Source: Legionella maceachernii (lineage in GTDB: Bacteria; Pseudomonadota; Gammaproteobacteria; Legionellales; Legionellaceae). From it: a stretch of 64,000 nt of DNA. Of this stretch, positions 44,269 through 53,052 are shown one piece after another. The stretch lies in the NCBI RefSeq assembly GCF_900167045.1, contig NZ_FUXJ01000005.1, positions 1 to 64,000 on the forward strand. The letters are read 5' to 3'. The position numbers and the translations under genes are program-made. Below the pieces are notes generated by a model, which saw only the letters and a program-made list of their open reading frames with translations, was not told the origin of the DNA and searched no databases. Within the stretch, counting starts at the first letter, position 1. Each line of letters starts with the position of its first letter.

Positions 44269-45627
44269 ATGCAACTCACGTTTTTAGGCGCGACGCAGAC
44301 AGTTACGGGCTCAAAGTACTTATTAGAAATGGGTTCTAAAGTCATTTTGATTGATTGTGGTCTTTTCCAAGGGTATAAAGAATTGCGTCTTCGCAACTGG
44401 GAAAGATTTCCTGTTAACCCTGGAGAGATTGATGCAGTCATTGTCACGCATGCGCATATCGATCACACTGGCTATTTACCCTTACTCGTAAAAAATGGAT
44501 TTAAAGGACCCATTTATGCGACTCCGGGTACGAAGGCACTGTCTTCTATCTTGCTTCCAGACAGTGGGCACCTTCAGGAGGCAGATGCTAAATTCGCCAA
44601 TAAACAAGGTTTCTCTAAGCATAGACCGGCTTTGCCTCTTTATACTGAGTTAGATGCAAGAAAAGCACTATTGCAATTTGAAGTCGTTGACTTTGGGATT
44701 TCTTATCCACTCTTAAATCAGGGTACCTTCGAATTGAGTCGCGCAGGGCATATCATAGGGGCTTCCTTTGTCAAAATAAAAAACGACGCTACTTCGGTTC
44801 TATTCACAGGTGATATTGGCCGTCCTCATGATCTTGTAATGCAGGCACCCACGGTGGTTGATGAAATTGATTATTTAGTCATGGAATCAACCTACGGTGA
44901 TCGCCTGCATGATGCAACGGATCCGCTATTACAGCTTGGCAACATCATTAACCAAACCACCCAGCGAGGCGGAAGTGTCATTATCCCTGCATTTGCGGTA
45001 GGGCGGGCTCAAGCACTCCTTTATTACATTTATCTGCTTAAAAAAAGCGGAAAAATCCCCGATATTCCAGTTTTTTTAGATAGCCCCATGGCCATTAATG
45101 CCACTCAAATTTTGCGAACCTACAGGGAAGATCACCGATTAGACATTGAGCAGTGCAAAGGACTCTGTTCTGTGGCCACTTACGTGAATACGCCAGAAGA
45201 ATCCAAACAAATTGATTATCAAAAAAAAATGCAAATCATTATTTCCGCAAGTGGAATGCTTGAGGGAGGACGCATTTTGCATCATTTAAAAGTCTTTGGA
45301 CCTGATCATCGAAACACCATTATTCTTACCGGTTATCAAGCAGGTGGCACTCGAGGTGCGCGATTGCTAAAAGGAGAACGTGAACTGAAAATTCATGGGC
45401 AAATGGTTCCTATACAGGCTCAGGTGGAAGTGATAAGCAGTATTTCCGCTCATGCGGACTACCAAGAATTATTAACCTGGTTATCCCATTTTAAGCGGCC
45501 ACCGCAAACAGTGTTTATTACTCATGGTCAAGCCCAAAGTTCGGTAGCCTTTAAGCAAAAGGTTGAAAAGCAATTCGGTTGGAAATGTGTTGTGCCTTTT
45601 TATTTGCAGTCTGTTGAGCTTAAGTGA
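44269..45627 (+). CDS. Metallo-beta-lactamase/beta-CASP nuclease (RNA-specificity exonuclease family)
   Basis: 452 residues. The ATG at 44269 is chosen because GGAGGGG precedes it closely and the protein then starts MQLTFLGATQTVTGSKYLLE, the standard family start. The metal site is VTHAHIDHTGYLP, with LFTGDIGRP and MESTYGDR downstream. The beta-CASP region has PAFAVGRAQALLY, ASGMLEGGRILHHL and SAHADYQELLTWL. Family members process RNA or DNA 3' ends in the cytoplasm. An in-frame upstream ATG at 44233 lacks a good ribosome-binding site. Confidence 0.9.
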   Translation: MQLTFLGATQTVTGSKYLLEMGSKVILIDCGLFQGYKELRLRNWERFPVNPGEIDAVIVTHAHIDHTGYLPLLVKNGFKGPIYATPGTKALSSILLPDSGHLQEADAKFANKQGFSKHRPALPLYTELDARKALLQFEVVDFGISYPLLNQGTFELSRAGHIIGASFVKIKNDATSVLFTGDIGRPHDLVMQAPTVVDEIDYLVMESTYGDRLHDATDPLLQLGNIINQTTQRGGSVIIPAFAVGRAQALLYYIYLLKKSGKIPDIPVFLDSPMAINATQILRTYREDHRLDIEQCKGLCSVATYVNTPEESKQIDYQKKMQIIISASGMLEGGRILHHLKVFGPDHRNTIILTGYQAGGTRGARLLKGERELKIHGQMVPIQAQVEVISSISAHADYQELLTWLSHFKRPPQTVFITHGQAQSSVAFKQKVEKQFGWKCVVPFYLQSVELK

Positions 45628-45999
45628 TAAAAAGAACTGTTTAGGGAATGTGCGATACCGTTGAACACGAGAACTAATTCGGTTGGTGTGAGTGACAATA
45701 ATATTAAGTCATAAAGGAAAATCAAACAATTCAAATTGATTTAAAAATAAACAAATTGCTTAATGTTTATTTAATTTTGAAATGATATTATTTTCCTATG
45801 TAGCAATTAGAGAAAATAGTTACTCCTAAGGTTAAAAATCACTCCCTGTTTTTTCGATTGCTACACCATTTTTCTCAGACCACCATTCATCTTAAATCTG
45901 AAAAATGCTAGTGATATCAGTCCGTTATATAAAGCTTGTTGCCATTTGCGTCAAAAATGATCATTCCCACAAAGAGTGAAAATGACCTAATTGGGTTGG
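45628..45999. other. AT-rich intergenic region between convergent genes
   Basis: No gene is seen. A perfect 9-bp AT-only stem, AAATAAACA (45745-45753) with TGTTTATTT (45764-45772), followed by TTTTGAAA may serve as a weak bidirectional terminator. Confidence 0.4.
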
Positions 46000-47091
46000 C
46001 TATTTTGCCGTTGGGGGAGGTTGCGTCTCTTGATGCTCTTGTGGAGAAGGGGGTTCATTAGAAATGGTTTTGCGATTACAAAAAAATCCTTGCGAATTCG
46101 TTCCAGACGGCTGAAAGCGTTTTGGAATAATTGAACTTAAAGGCTCAGTGCCTAAGGCTGTACCCATTACAGCCACGGTCGAAAAGACCCCTCCAGTAAG
46201 GAGTGAGCGAATAAATACTTGCTTAGCGGAATTGGCTAAAAAGCTTGATATCGCTTCTTGGGGATTTTGCATGACAGTTGTTGCTATTTTCTTGAACATA
46301 GTAGCAGTACTGTCGATTTTCAATTGACCGTTAGTGACTGTGGCATTCACCAACGTATAATCTTTAAATACGGCAAACGGATAAGAAATAATTCCTGCAC
46401 ACATTCCACTGGCAGCGCCTGCTACTAAATGCCGTACTTTGCCGTCTTCGAACGGTAGCCTTTTAGCGAGTTCATCTTCGAGAACACACAGGGCCCCATA
46501 ATTAGTTATTCCTGCAACAATTTCTGCAGGAGCTCCTCCAAGAAAGAGCTGACGAAGGTTATTTCTTGACCACCATTTGAACTCTGGGGGTAAAAGATTG
46601 GGTGTTTTTTTCAATTGTGAAAGGGATTTGGGGATTTGTGTAATAACATAATCGCCCACTGCAGCGGACATGACATAGCCCGCTTTGTTAAATTGAATTC
46701 CGGGTATATTCTCTTCAGAGGCGGTATTTTCCTTAACTTCAGTGGGTCTATTGTTTCGGGTGGTGGTCACATAAGCTGTTCGGGCTGCCGAGCCTGTTAA
46801 CGATGAGAAAGTCCCTTTATACAGCTCACGGAGAGCTGATAATATTCCAATTGAACTCATGGAATATTGGGGCAAAGTCCCCTGCATCGTGAGATGGGTA
46901 AGTATTGTTCTAATGGGGCTTTGAAATAGCACCACTGTCCCACAAGTTGTTCCGGTGACGACTGTAAAGTTAAGTATTTTCCACAGTGAAGGGCTTAATT
47001 GATAACTTGCTGTTGGGCCACTTACTGGCATTGAAGTGTTCGGAGAAATGGGTTGAGTGGTTGTAGTATTGGAATCGGTTTTTGTTTTCAT
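46000..47091 (-). CDS. Multi-pass membrane protein with mitochondrial-carrier-like repeats, candidate effector
   Basis: 363 residues with a Thr/Pro-rich N-terminus, several Gly/Ala-rich membrane segments and a Pro/Gln-rich C-terminus. Three roughly 90-residue units can be seen (about 40-110, 135-215, 225-320). Each has paired hydrophobic helices; the third contains GAASGMCAGIISYPFAVFKD, reminiscent of the P-x-D/E-x-x-K/R carrier signature with the acidic residue missing. Legionella secretes a mitochondrial-carrier mimic (LncP), so this might be a diverged member. The signature is degenerate in all three units, so the call is tentative. It is a single gene and has no signal peptide. Confidence 0.45.
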   Translation of the reverse strand: MKTKTDSNTTTTQPISPNTSMPVSGPTASYQLSPSLWKILNFTVVTGTTCGTVVLFQSPIRTILTHLTMQGTLPQYSMSSIGILSALRELYKGTFSSLTGSAARTAYVTTTRNNRPTEVKENTASEENIPGIQFNKAGYVMSAAVGDYVITQIPKSLSQLKKTPNLLPPEFKWWSRNNLRQLFLGGAPAEIVAGITNYGALCVLEDELAKRLPFEDGKVRHLVAGAASGMCAGIISYPFAVFKDYTLVNATVTNGQLKIDSTATMFKKIATTVMQNPQEAISSFLANSAKQVFIRSLLTGGVFSTVAVMGTALGTEPLSSIIPKRFQPSGTNSQGFFCNRKTISNEPPSPQEHQETQPPPTAK

Positions 47092-47268
47092 GCCTTTACT
47101 GTTTTGTTAATTCAAATTCGGCAGAGAATATAGCTGGCAAATGTTAAGAAAATATTAAAGATAAATGATTTTTTTAAACATAGATTAAATTCTGGTCAAT
47201 AAGGTATATTTAGTGGCGATGATAAGATAGAATAAAATTGAAAATAAAAATGTTGTTAAGGAAAATTT

Positions 47269-47481
47269 GTGCTTAGAGGATTTAGACTGCTTCTCAAAGA
47301 AACAACGATTCAGACGACTTTAGTTGTCGCTTCCAATGGAGTGGCGTTAGGAGCATACAGTGCCACTAGCGCTCTGGTTGGTTTTTTTAAAAAGCGACCG
47401 AATGAGTTTTCGCGGCCTCAAACACTGTTAGATACACCAGAAAAAGAGGGCTCGAAGCTTATAGAATCCCCTTCCTTTTAA
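47269..47481 (+). CDS. Small hypothetical protein with one hydrophobic segment
   Basis: A 70-residue frame starting with GTG at 47269, preceded by AAGGA at 47257-47261 at good spacing. Residues about 17-40 (TLVVASNGVALGAYSATSALV) are hydrophobic, and the C-terminal half is polar. No homology is recognised. It lies 177 bases from the divergent carrier-like gene and could be coregulated with it. Confidence 0.4.
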   Translation: MLRGFRLLLKETTIQTTLVVASNGVALGAYSATSALVGFFKKRPNEFSRPQTLLDTPEKEGSKLIESPSF

Positions 47482-47580
47482 GGCTTCATTCAAAATTTTA
47501 ATCCCAAAAAAGTCTGCTAAAGAGTTGACTAATTGTTGTTTTTTAGTTGATATTAAGTCTTTAGACTACATAAAAAAATA

Positions 47581-49584
47581 ATGAAATATTTGGTGCTTCT
47601 GGCTCTTTCCTCCTTTTTATGCACAGGTACTTTTGCAGAAAAAGTCAATCTAAATCTTCCTGCACGCCTATTGGCTTCGGGAACAACAGGGACCACAACT
47701 GGATTTAATGGCGACTTTATGTGGCCTCTTTATACCAATCAACGCGGATTTATTTACACGAATGCTCAGTCAAAATACATGCGCGATCAGAGTTGGTTTA
47801 CGGGAATTAGCGCAGGGACACGTCAAGTTTTAAATGCTCAGCATGTTCTGGGTGCTTATTTATTTTTTGATACCAACACGACAAAGAACAAAAAAAATTA
47901 TTGGTCAATTAATCCGGGGATAGAAGGAATTTATTCTCATTGGGATTGGCATGTGAACGGTTATCTGCCTGCGAATAAACGCCATTCAGCCTTAAAAAGT
48001 GCATGGGCCGATGAGTTGGGTGATGTTCGCTATGTGAAATTTTCGGGGCATAAACAATTTGATCATTTGTTCGTGGACACGGAGATTGCTGGAAAAGGTG
48101 TAGATGCAGAATTAGGTTACTTATTCTCAGAAAACCAACTGCGCCTTGCTTTAGGAGGGTATTATTTTGATTTTCATGACTTAGGTCATATGAATGGGAT
48201 TATAGGGACCGTTGAGTATCCATTAAATCAACGGATTACGCTTTTATTACAGGATTCCTATGACAATGTGCGTCGTAATACGTGTATGTTTTCAGTGCGC
48301 TTACGCTTTGGAGAGATACCCTCTACCCGAGGAATAGAGACTCGTCTTTTAGAGCCCATTCGACGAAATCTGGCAACAATCGACAATGGAACAAGTATTC
48401 CCAATGAAAGAGGGTGGCTGGATAATGGGCAATCTTTAGTTGAGAAAGATCATCTTTGGTTTTTTAAACCTGGCGGCGAGCGTTATCTCGTAACGAAAGA
48501 ATTAGAAAATTGCACCGCTGAACACCCCTGTGACAATACACAGCTAACGCAAGCCGTAGTGGATAATATCAGTGCGTTAGATCCAACGAGTGATCTTTAT
48601 CTCGCTTCAGGGATTTATGTATTAGATCCCGGAGCTAGTGAGCGAATTAGTATGAATCCTGGGCAGGCTATTGAAGGGCGAGAGGATGGATACCTTTTAC
48701 CAGCTCTAGAGGACAAATTTAAACCTCTGCTCATTGGGGGACTTGACATGAATGGCGATAACCTTCTAGCAGATGTGGCTATCGATAAGTCCGTCGATGA
48801 GAATCTATTCCGCTCATTCACTGCTGAATTCTCTCCTAGTAACGTTCCTCAATCGAGTCAGACCGTTGCATTAACTATCCGCAGAAATAATCATATTATT
48901 CGCGAAATTACTATCGGTAGGCCAAATGATTCGAATGGGTATATTACTGGCATTTCCGTCGCAGGAGCAAGAGAAGCAGGGATAGCTTTTACTCGGATTT
49001 TTGTGGGAAATAATAATGTCAGAAAGCTAACAGGTGTTGAAGTCACGCGAATGGGCAGTGTCGATATTGATGGTTCGTTTATTACTGTACGGGCAAACAG
49101 TGACCCAAACAGCGCAGCACAAACGATTGCAACAGGAGTCGAGGTTAACAGCAATAGCACACTATGGTTCTTGCGCAGTGAATTGGATATAGGAGGCAAT
49201 TTTGCTAATCAATCTAGCCTGGCCAGTGATGTAACAGCGCAGGGCATTTGGGTAAAAGATTTTTCTCGAAGTATCGTGAATCGCTCCGCATTTTTTATTA
49301 AGGCAACGAATGCAAATAGACAGTTAGGTTTAAATGCTTCCGCTACAGCGATTGGTATAAACAATGCCACTAATCCTGGGTTGATAAATCCTGCGGTAAG
49401 TGCGGTAGATAATAATATTGGCGAAAGAGGAGGATTTAATGTGGAATCCATTGCTTCTTTTGGTGTCGCGAGCGCTTGGGGCATTCTTCAGCCTGTGAAT
49501 GCCAGTTCGATAGTTCAAAGGAATAATCGCTTTAATGTTAGAAGAACAGGTACGCGTCAAGTGGGACAAAATGTCGGTCCTTAG
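47581..49584 (+). CDS. Inverse-autotransporter-type outer-membrane protein with beta-helix-like passenger
   Basis: 667 residues. The signal peptide is at 1-19 (MKYLVLLALSSFLCTGTFA). Residues about 20-245 resemble an inverse-autotransporter barrel: GDFMWPLYTNQRGFIYTNAQ, FTGISAGTRQ, GAYLFFDTNTT, SHWDWHVNGYLPANKR and VSVRLRFG-like strands. The C-terminal 400 residues, with Asn/Gly/Val-rich repeats, look like a right-handed beta-helix. Inverse autotransporters export the C-terminal part to the surface, so this could be an adhesin or surface enzyme. Intimin-type Ig domains were not seen. Confidence 0.72.
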   Translation: MKYLVLLALSSFLCTGTFAEKVNLNLPARLLASGTTGTTTGFNGDFMWPLYTNQRGFIYTNAQSKYMRDQSWFTGISAGTRQVLNAQHVLGAYLFFDTNTTKNKKNYWSINPGIEGIYSHWDWHVNGYLPANKRHSALKSAWADELGDVRYVKFSGHKQFDHLFVDTEIAGKGVDAELGYLFSENQLRLALGGYYFDFHDLGHMNGIIGTVEYPLNQRITLLLQDSYDNVRRNTCMFSVRLRFGEIPSTRGIETRLLEPIRRNLATIDNGTSIPNERGWLDNGQSLVEKDHLWFFKPGGERYLVTKELENCTAEHPCDNTQLTQAVVDNISALDPTSDLYLASGIYVLDPGASERISMNPGQAIEGREDGYLLPALEDKFKPLLIGGLDMNGDNLLADVAIDKSVDENLFRSFTAEFSPSNVPQSSQTVALTIRRNNHIIREITIGRPNDSNGYITGISVAGAREAGIAFTRIFVGNNNVRKLTGVEVTRMGSVDIDGSFITVRANSDPNSAAQTIATGVEVNSNSTLWFLRSELDIGGNFANQSSLASDVTAQGIWVKDFSRSIVNRSAFFIKATNANRQLGLNASATAIGINNATNPGLINPAVSAVDNNIGERGGFNVESIASFGVASAWGILQPVNASSIVQRNNRFNVRRTGTRQVGQNVGP

Positions 49585-49706
49585 GTCTCTACTCGCATGA
49601 AAGAATTTTAAGAGATGCTCCTTTTTGTTGGCTCAATCAAAAAAGAGAGCCATTAACCCCAAAAGGATGCTCTATACTTCTATTAAAGTTCAAATGGAGT
49701 TTCGCA

Positions 49707-49871
49707 ATGGGCACAAAAAGTTATTTAAATCCTCAGCCTTCTGCTGTTGAAAGGGAAAATAAACATTGTGTAAAACCAAAACCCACTAATTTAGAAGGCT
49801 CTGAGTTTGAAAAAAGTGATAAAGAGAAAAAAGAAAGAGTTATTCGCAGAGGCTATAAAACCATCGATTAA
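49707..49871 (+). CDS. Small basic hypothetical protein (54 residues)
   Basis: ATG at 49707 with GGAG at 49695-49698, a well-spaced ribosome-binding site. The product MGTKSYLNPQPSAVERENKH... is hydrophilic and ends in a Lys/Arg/Glu-rich tract (SDKEKKERVIRRGYKTID). No homology is recognised. The clear ribosome-binding site is the main support. Confidence 0.45.
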   Translation: MGTKSYLNPQPSAVERENKHCVKPKPTNLEGSEFEKSDKEKKERVIRRGYKTID

Positions 49872-49902
49872 AACGTTATATCCGTTAATAACGAAAAAGC
49901 CA

Positions 49903-50127
49903 TTATTCGCCCGCTTGGCGACACTCGTGTTTAGCATTTTCTTCGCATGCTTGCATACAATGATTACCGTTGGCTTTTTCACAGGTCGTCAAACATTGAT
50001 TAACGCGTTGCTGCTCGCATAATTGCTGATCGTTTTGCTGATCTTGAATCTCTTCGGTAGTCATCTCTGCTGCCCAAGATGAAAGAGCGAATAACAAAAG
50101 CAGCAAACGGATAACGAATTTACCCAT
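49903..50127 (-). CDS. Small secreted cysteine-rich protein
   Basis: 74 residues. A clear signal peptide (MGKFVIRLLLLLFALSSWAA) is followed by a 54-residue mature part with six cysteines in a spaced pattern (C-x7-C-x3-C-x7-C-x3-C-x7-C), rich in Gln and Glu. The regular spacing suggests a helical hairpin held by disulfides in the periplasm, or a secreted peptide. An AAAAGGAATC ribosome-binding region precedes the ATG. Function is unknown. Confidence 0.65.
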   Translation of the reverse strand: MGKFVIRLLLLLFALSSWAAEMTTEEIQDQQNDQQLCEQQRVNQCLTTCEKANGNHCMQACEENAKHECRQAGE

Positions 50128-50204
50128 AATCCGATTCCTTTTCGTTATTTGAGTGTTATTAAAGTATAGGACTGGGCAAAAATTTTATTCATTATCGCGT
50201 GGAA

Positions 50205-50405
50205 TTAGGATATACAAATCATCGGTGCACAATCATCCGGCTCAGATTTATTATCACGAGAATCAAGGGGCTTAGTAGGAACACACGCAAAAGCGCCAGG
50301 TCTAAATATAGTAGGATTATAGGCATTTCTAAATTGTGGATTTCCTGTTTCAGCATTTCTGAGAGCGATAAGTTGTTCTCGTGTATAGGCGATTCTAGAG
50401 CGCAT
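50205..50405 (-). CDS. Small protein with an eIF4E-binding-like motif at its N-terminus
   Basis: 66 residues, probably unstructured, with three cysteines near the end. Residues 7-16 read YTREQLIALR, which satisfies the Y-x4-L-phi eIF4E-binding consensus and closely resembles the 4E-T-type form. The protein has no signal peptide or membrane segment. It is preceded on the minus strand by a short leader between it and the radical SAM gene. It could be an ordinary small bacterial protein in which the match is chance. Confidence 0.5.
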   Translation of the reverse strand: MRSRIAYTREQLIALRNAETGNPQFRNAYNPTIFRPGAFACVPTKPLDSRDNKSEPDDCAPMICIS

Positions 50406-50480
50406 GATTTTACCTAATGAGTTGAAAAAGGGTTAAGGTATCAAAAAAAATTGCAAGTTAAAAGGAAAAATTGCAAAAAA

Positions 50481-51572
50481 TTAAAACATTTCTTCATCCC
50501 ATAGGCTTAATTGTGTAAATCCGACGGATTCTTTTTTTCTAAATTTATCCAGTGCTAATTCAGTCGATGGGAGGGTATTGAGATTAAATCGCTTACACGC
50601 CAAACGAAACCGCGTCGCTAATAAATTTGCATATTCTCCTTCCCCACGCATTCGCTTACCAAAGGTAGAATCATAGTCTTTTCCTCCTCGCATTTGGCGA
50701 ATAATGCTCATGATGTGTTCGGCCCTTTGTGGAAAATGTTGCGTGAGCCATTCTTTAAATAAATCTTTGACTTCATGAGGTAAGCGAATGAGTACATAAC
50801 TGGCATGTCGAGCACCTGCTTCGCTTGCTGCTTGCAGAATTTTTTCCAATTCCATGTCATTAACCATAGGTATCACAGGTGCTGTCATAACGCGAACAGG
50901 AATTTGATTTTCAGATAAGTGTTTGATTGTTCGTAATCGACCTGCAGGCGTCGTTGTGCGAGGTTCCATAATGTGTTTAAGCTGTGGCGAAAGGGTGGTA
51001 AGGCTAACAGCAACTTTTACTAAATTTTGCTGAGCCATGGATACTAGAAGATCGAGGTCACGCTCTATTAATGCATTTTTAGTGATGATGGATACAGGAT
51101 GTTGATACTGATGTAAGACTTCTAAAAGGCTACGGGTCACTTTGAGTTTGGCTTCAGCAGGTTGATAAGGATCTGTGTTTGCTCCCAAAACGATGGGTTT
51201 ACACACATAACGAGGCTTATTGAGTTCTTTTTCCAACAGATTGGCAGCATCAGCCTTATAAAAAATTTTTGTCTCAAAATCCAAGCCAGGAGATAAATTC
51301 AGGTAAGCATGACTTGGTCTTGCGTAGCAATAGATGCATCCGTGTTCACAGCCTCTATAGGGATTAATCGATTGCTCGAAGCCCAAATCCGGAGAGTCGT
51401 TGTGGCTGATAATCGTTTTTGCTTTTTCAACCCATAATTCAGTCATTAAAGGAGGAAGTATTTCTTCCTCAATAGGCCAACCATCATCAACATTTTCATG
51501 TTGAGTGATTTCAAAGCGACCTTCAGGATTACTCAGTGCTCCACGGTTTTTTATCGTTTGATTGGGTTTCAT
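50481..51572 (-). CDS. Radical SAM protein, PA0069 family (SplB-like)
   Basis: 363 residues. The [4Fe-4S] ligand motif is CEHGCIYC within NPYRGCEHGCIYCYARPSHAYL, a family hallmark. Other typical strings are DFETKIFYKADA, LGANTDPYQPAE, SIITKNALIERD and MTAPVIPMVNDMELEKIL. It is a soluble SAM-dependent radical enzyme of unknown substrate. Length fits the family. It is a single gene. Confidence 0.9.
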   Translation of the reverse strand: MKPNQTIKNRGALSNPEGRFEITQHENVDDGWPIEEEILPPLMTELWVEKAKTIISHNDSPDLGFEQSINPYRGCEHGCIYCYARPSHAYLNLSPGLDFETKIFYKADAANLLEKELNKPRYVCKPIVLGANTDPYQPAEAKLKVTRSLLEVLHQYQHPVSIITKNALIERDLDLLVSMAQQNLVKVAVSLTTLSPQLKHIMEPRTTTPAGRLRTIKHLSENQIPVRVMTAPVIPMVNDMELEKILQAASEAGARHASYVLIRLPHEVKDLFKEWLTQHFPQRAEHIMSIIRQMRGGKDYDSTFGKRMRGEGEYANLLATRFRLACKRFNLNTLPSTELALDKFRKKESVGFTQLSLWDEEMF

Positions 51573-51673
51573 AATGCATTTTAAATTTCGTAGAGATTCA
51601 TTTTACCATAATAAAGCATAGTCGCTTTGTTTAAATTTAGATCCATTGTATAGTCGAAATAAAAAGGTTAAAA

Positions 51674-52930
51674 ATGAAAGAAATTATTCAACGAACGCCT
51701 TGGTCTTTAAGCAAAGAAATAAGTGAAAATTTCAGTAGGTTATGCATGATGCGTTTCACCGATACCTCATTTGTTTACGGTGAAGAGCGACTAAGCATCA
51801 CGCATTATGTGAGTAGCCCCTCCGCGTGGGCCCAAGAATTCCTAGAGAATTTATTTATAGGAAGCGTGTATTCTTTATACGGTCACTACGATAGAGGGGA
51901 CGAGTACCCTAAGTATGACTTAATTATCGATCTTTCCGAGTTTAGAAAAAACAATCAATTCATCCAGTTGGATAGTCATCACCATACGATTACCATTGAA
52001 GACAATGGAATGAATTTTCCAGAATTGGTGGAGCAAATCCGTTCTCAAGACATTTTTAAAAAAATAAATCAAGCAAGAGAAGCTAGGAAAAAAGTTTTAA
52101 TTAATTGCCAAATGGGAATGTCACGAAGTGCCACTTTGGCTATTCTTTATATGATGGAGACTTATGGGGTCAGCCTTGTGCAGGCCTATCGCTATTTGCA
52201 AAGGTATCGTCCTATTGTAGAGCCTAATCCAGGTTATTTTGCTGCCCTGCATGACCATGAAGCTAATTTAACTGTCGAACCTCCGCCTTTTGAAGCAGCA
52301 AAATCTTGGCTCAACGAATTCGTAAGCAATCCTGATCTTTTGCGTGTCGAAGAAAAGGAAGATAGCGTCATTCTAAGGGTAACGAGAGAAACGGGCGAAT
52401 TGGGTAGCGCATTTATTGATCTTATTTCTTTTCTAAGAATGAACCACATTTCCGTGACCTTATTGAATTGTGATGGACGAATCGGTGAAGTTTGTATCAG
52501 TTCAACTGGTTATAAGACGCTTCAAACGCTTTTAGAAAATAAAATCATAGGCGTGGAAAAATTGAATGAAGAAACCTGTGAATATGTGATGCTTGCAATG
52601 AATGAGGCCTGTGACAGTTTGAATTTTCAGGTAAGTAACAGTGAGCAAAAGGAAGCAGAGTTAACCAAATTACGGCTTCAATTGAGTGAACATCATAAAA
52701 ATAAGCAATGGGATGAAGCTTTTGAATCAGTCATGTGTTTCATCGTGTACGCCTCCAAACCTACAAACGGTTTGAATTTCTATAAAACGGATTTTGGCCA
52801 AACGCCTCCAGCTTCTATTTTTTATCAATCGCTTGAGAGAGCTGGATTAATCGATTTAGTTGCTGTCATTAAGCATAACGTTGAATGTCGGCTAAAAGAG
52901 CAGGAGGTGTCTGTCCGTTTAGAGCTTTAG
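51674..52930 (+). CDS. Dual-specificity-phosphatase-like protein, candidate effector
   Basis: 418 residues with no signal peptide. The DSP domain (about 30-200) includes ENLFIGSVYSLY at the start and the catalytic loop LINCQMGMSRSATLAILYMM, the Cys-x5-Arg loop with Asn in place of the usual His before the Cys. Then come GVSLVQAYRYLQRYRPIVEPNPGYF, as in eukaryotic DUSPs. The acidic general acid may be in DLSEFRKNNQF. The C-terminal 200 residues have no recognised domain. Eukaryotic-like DUSPs in intracellular bacteria are often translocated, so secretion is a reasonable inference. Confidence 0.75.
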   Translation: MKEIIQRTPWSLSKEISENFSRLCMMRFTDTSFVYGEERLSITHYVSSPSAWAQEFLENLFIGSVYSLYGHYDRGDEYPKYDLIIDLSEFRKNNQFIQLDSHHHTITIEDNGMNFPELVEQIRSQDIFKKINQAREARKKVLINCQMGMSRSATLAILYMMETYGVSLVQAYRYLQRYRPIVEPNPGYFAALHDHEANLTVEPPPFEAAKSWLNEFVSNPDLLRVEEKEDSVILRVTRETGELGSAFIDLISFLRMNHISVTLLNCDGRIGEVCISSTGYKTLQTLLENKIIGVEKLNEETCEYVMLAMNEACDSLNFQVSNSEQKEAELTKLRLQLSEHHKNKQWDEAFESVMCFIVYASKPTNGLNFYKTDFGQTPPASIFYQSLERAGLIDLVAVIKHNVECRLKEQEVSVRLEL

Positions 52931-53052
52931 ACACAACAAATTTGAAAGAACTCCATCGTTAAACTAGTATTAAATACAAGGCCATAATGAATAAACTTAA
53001 AGATCTCATCTTTTGTCCATAAGGAACTTAAAGCAATATAAGGATATTTATC

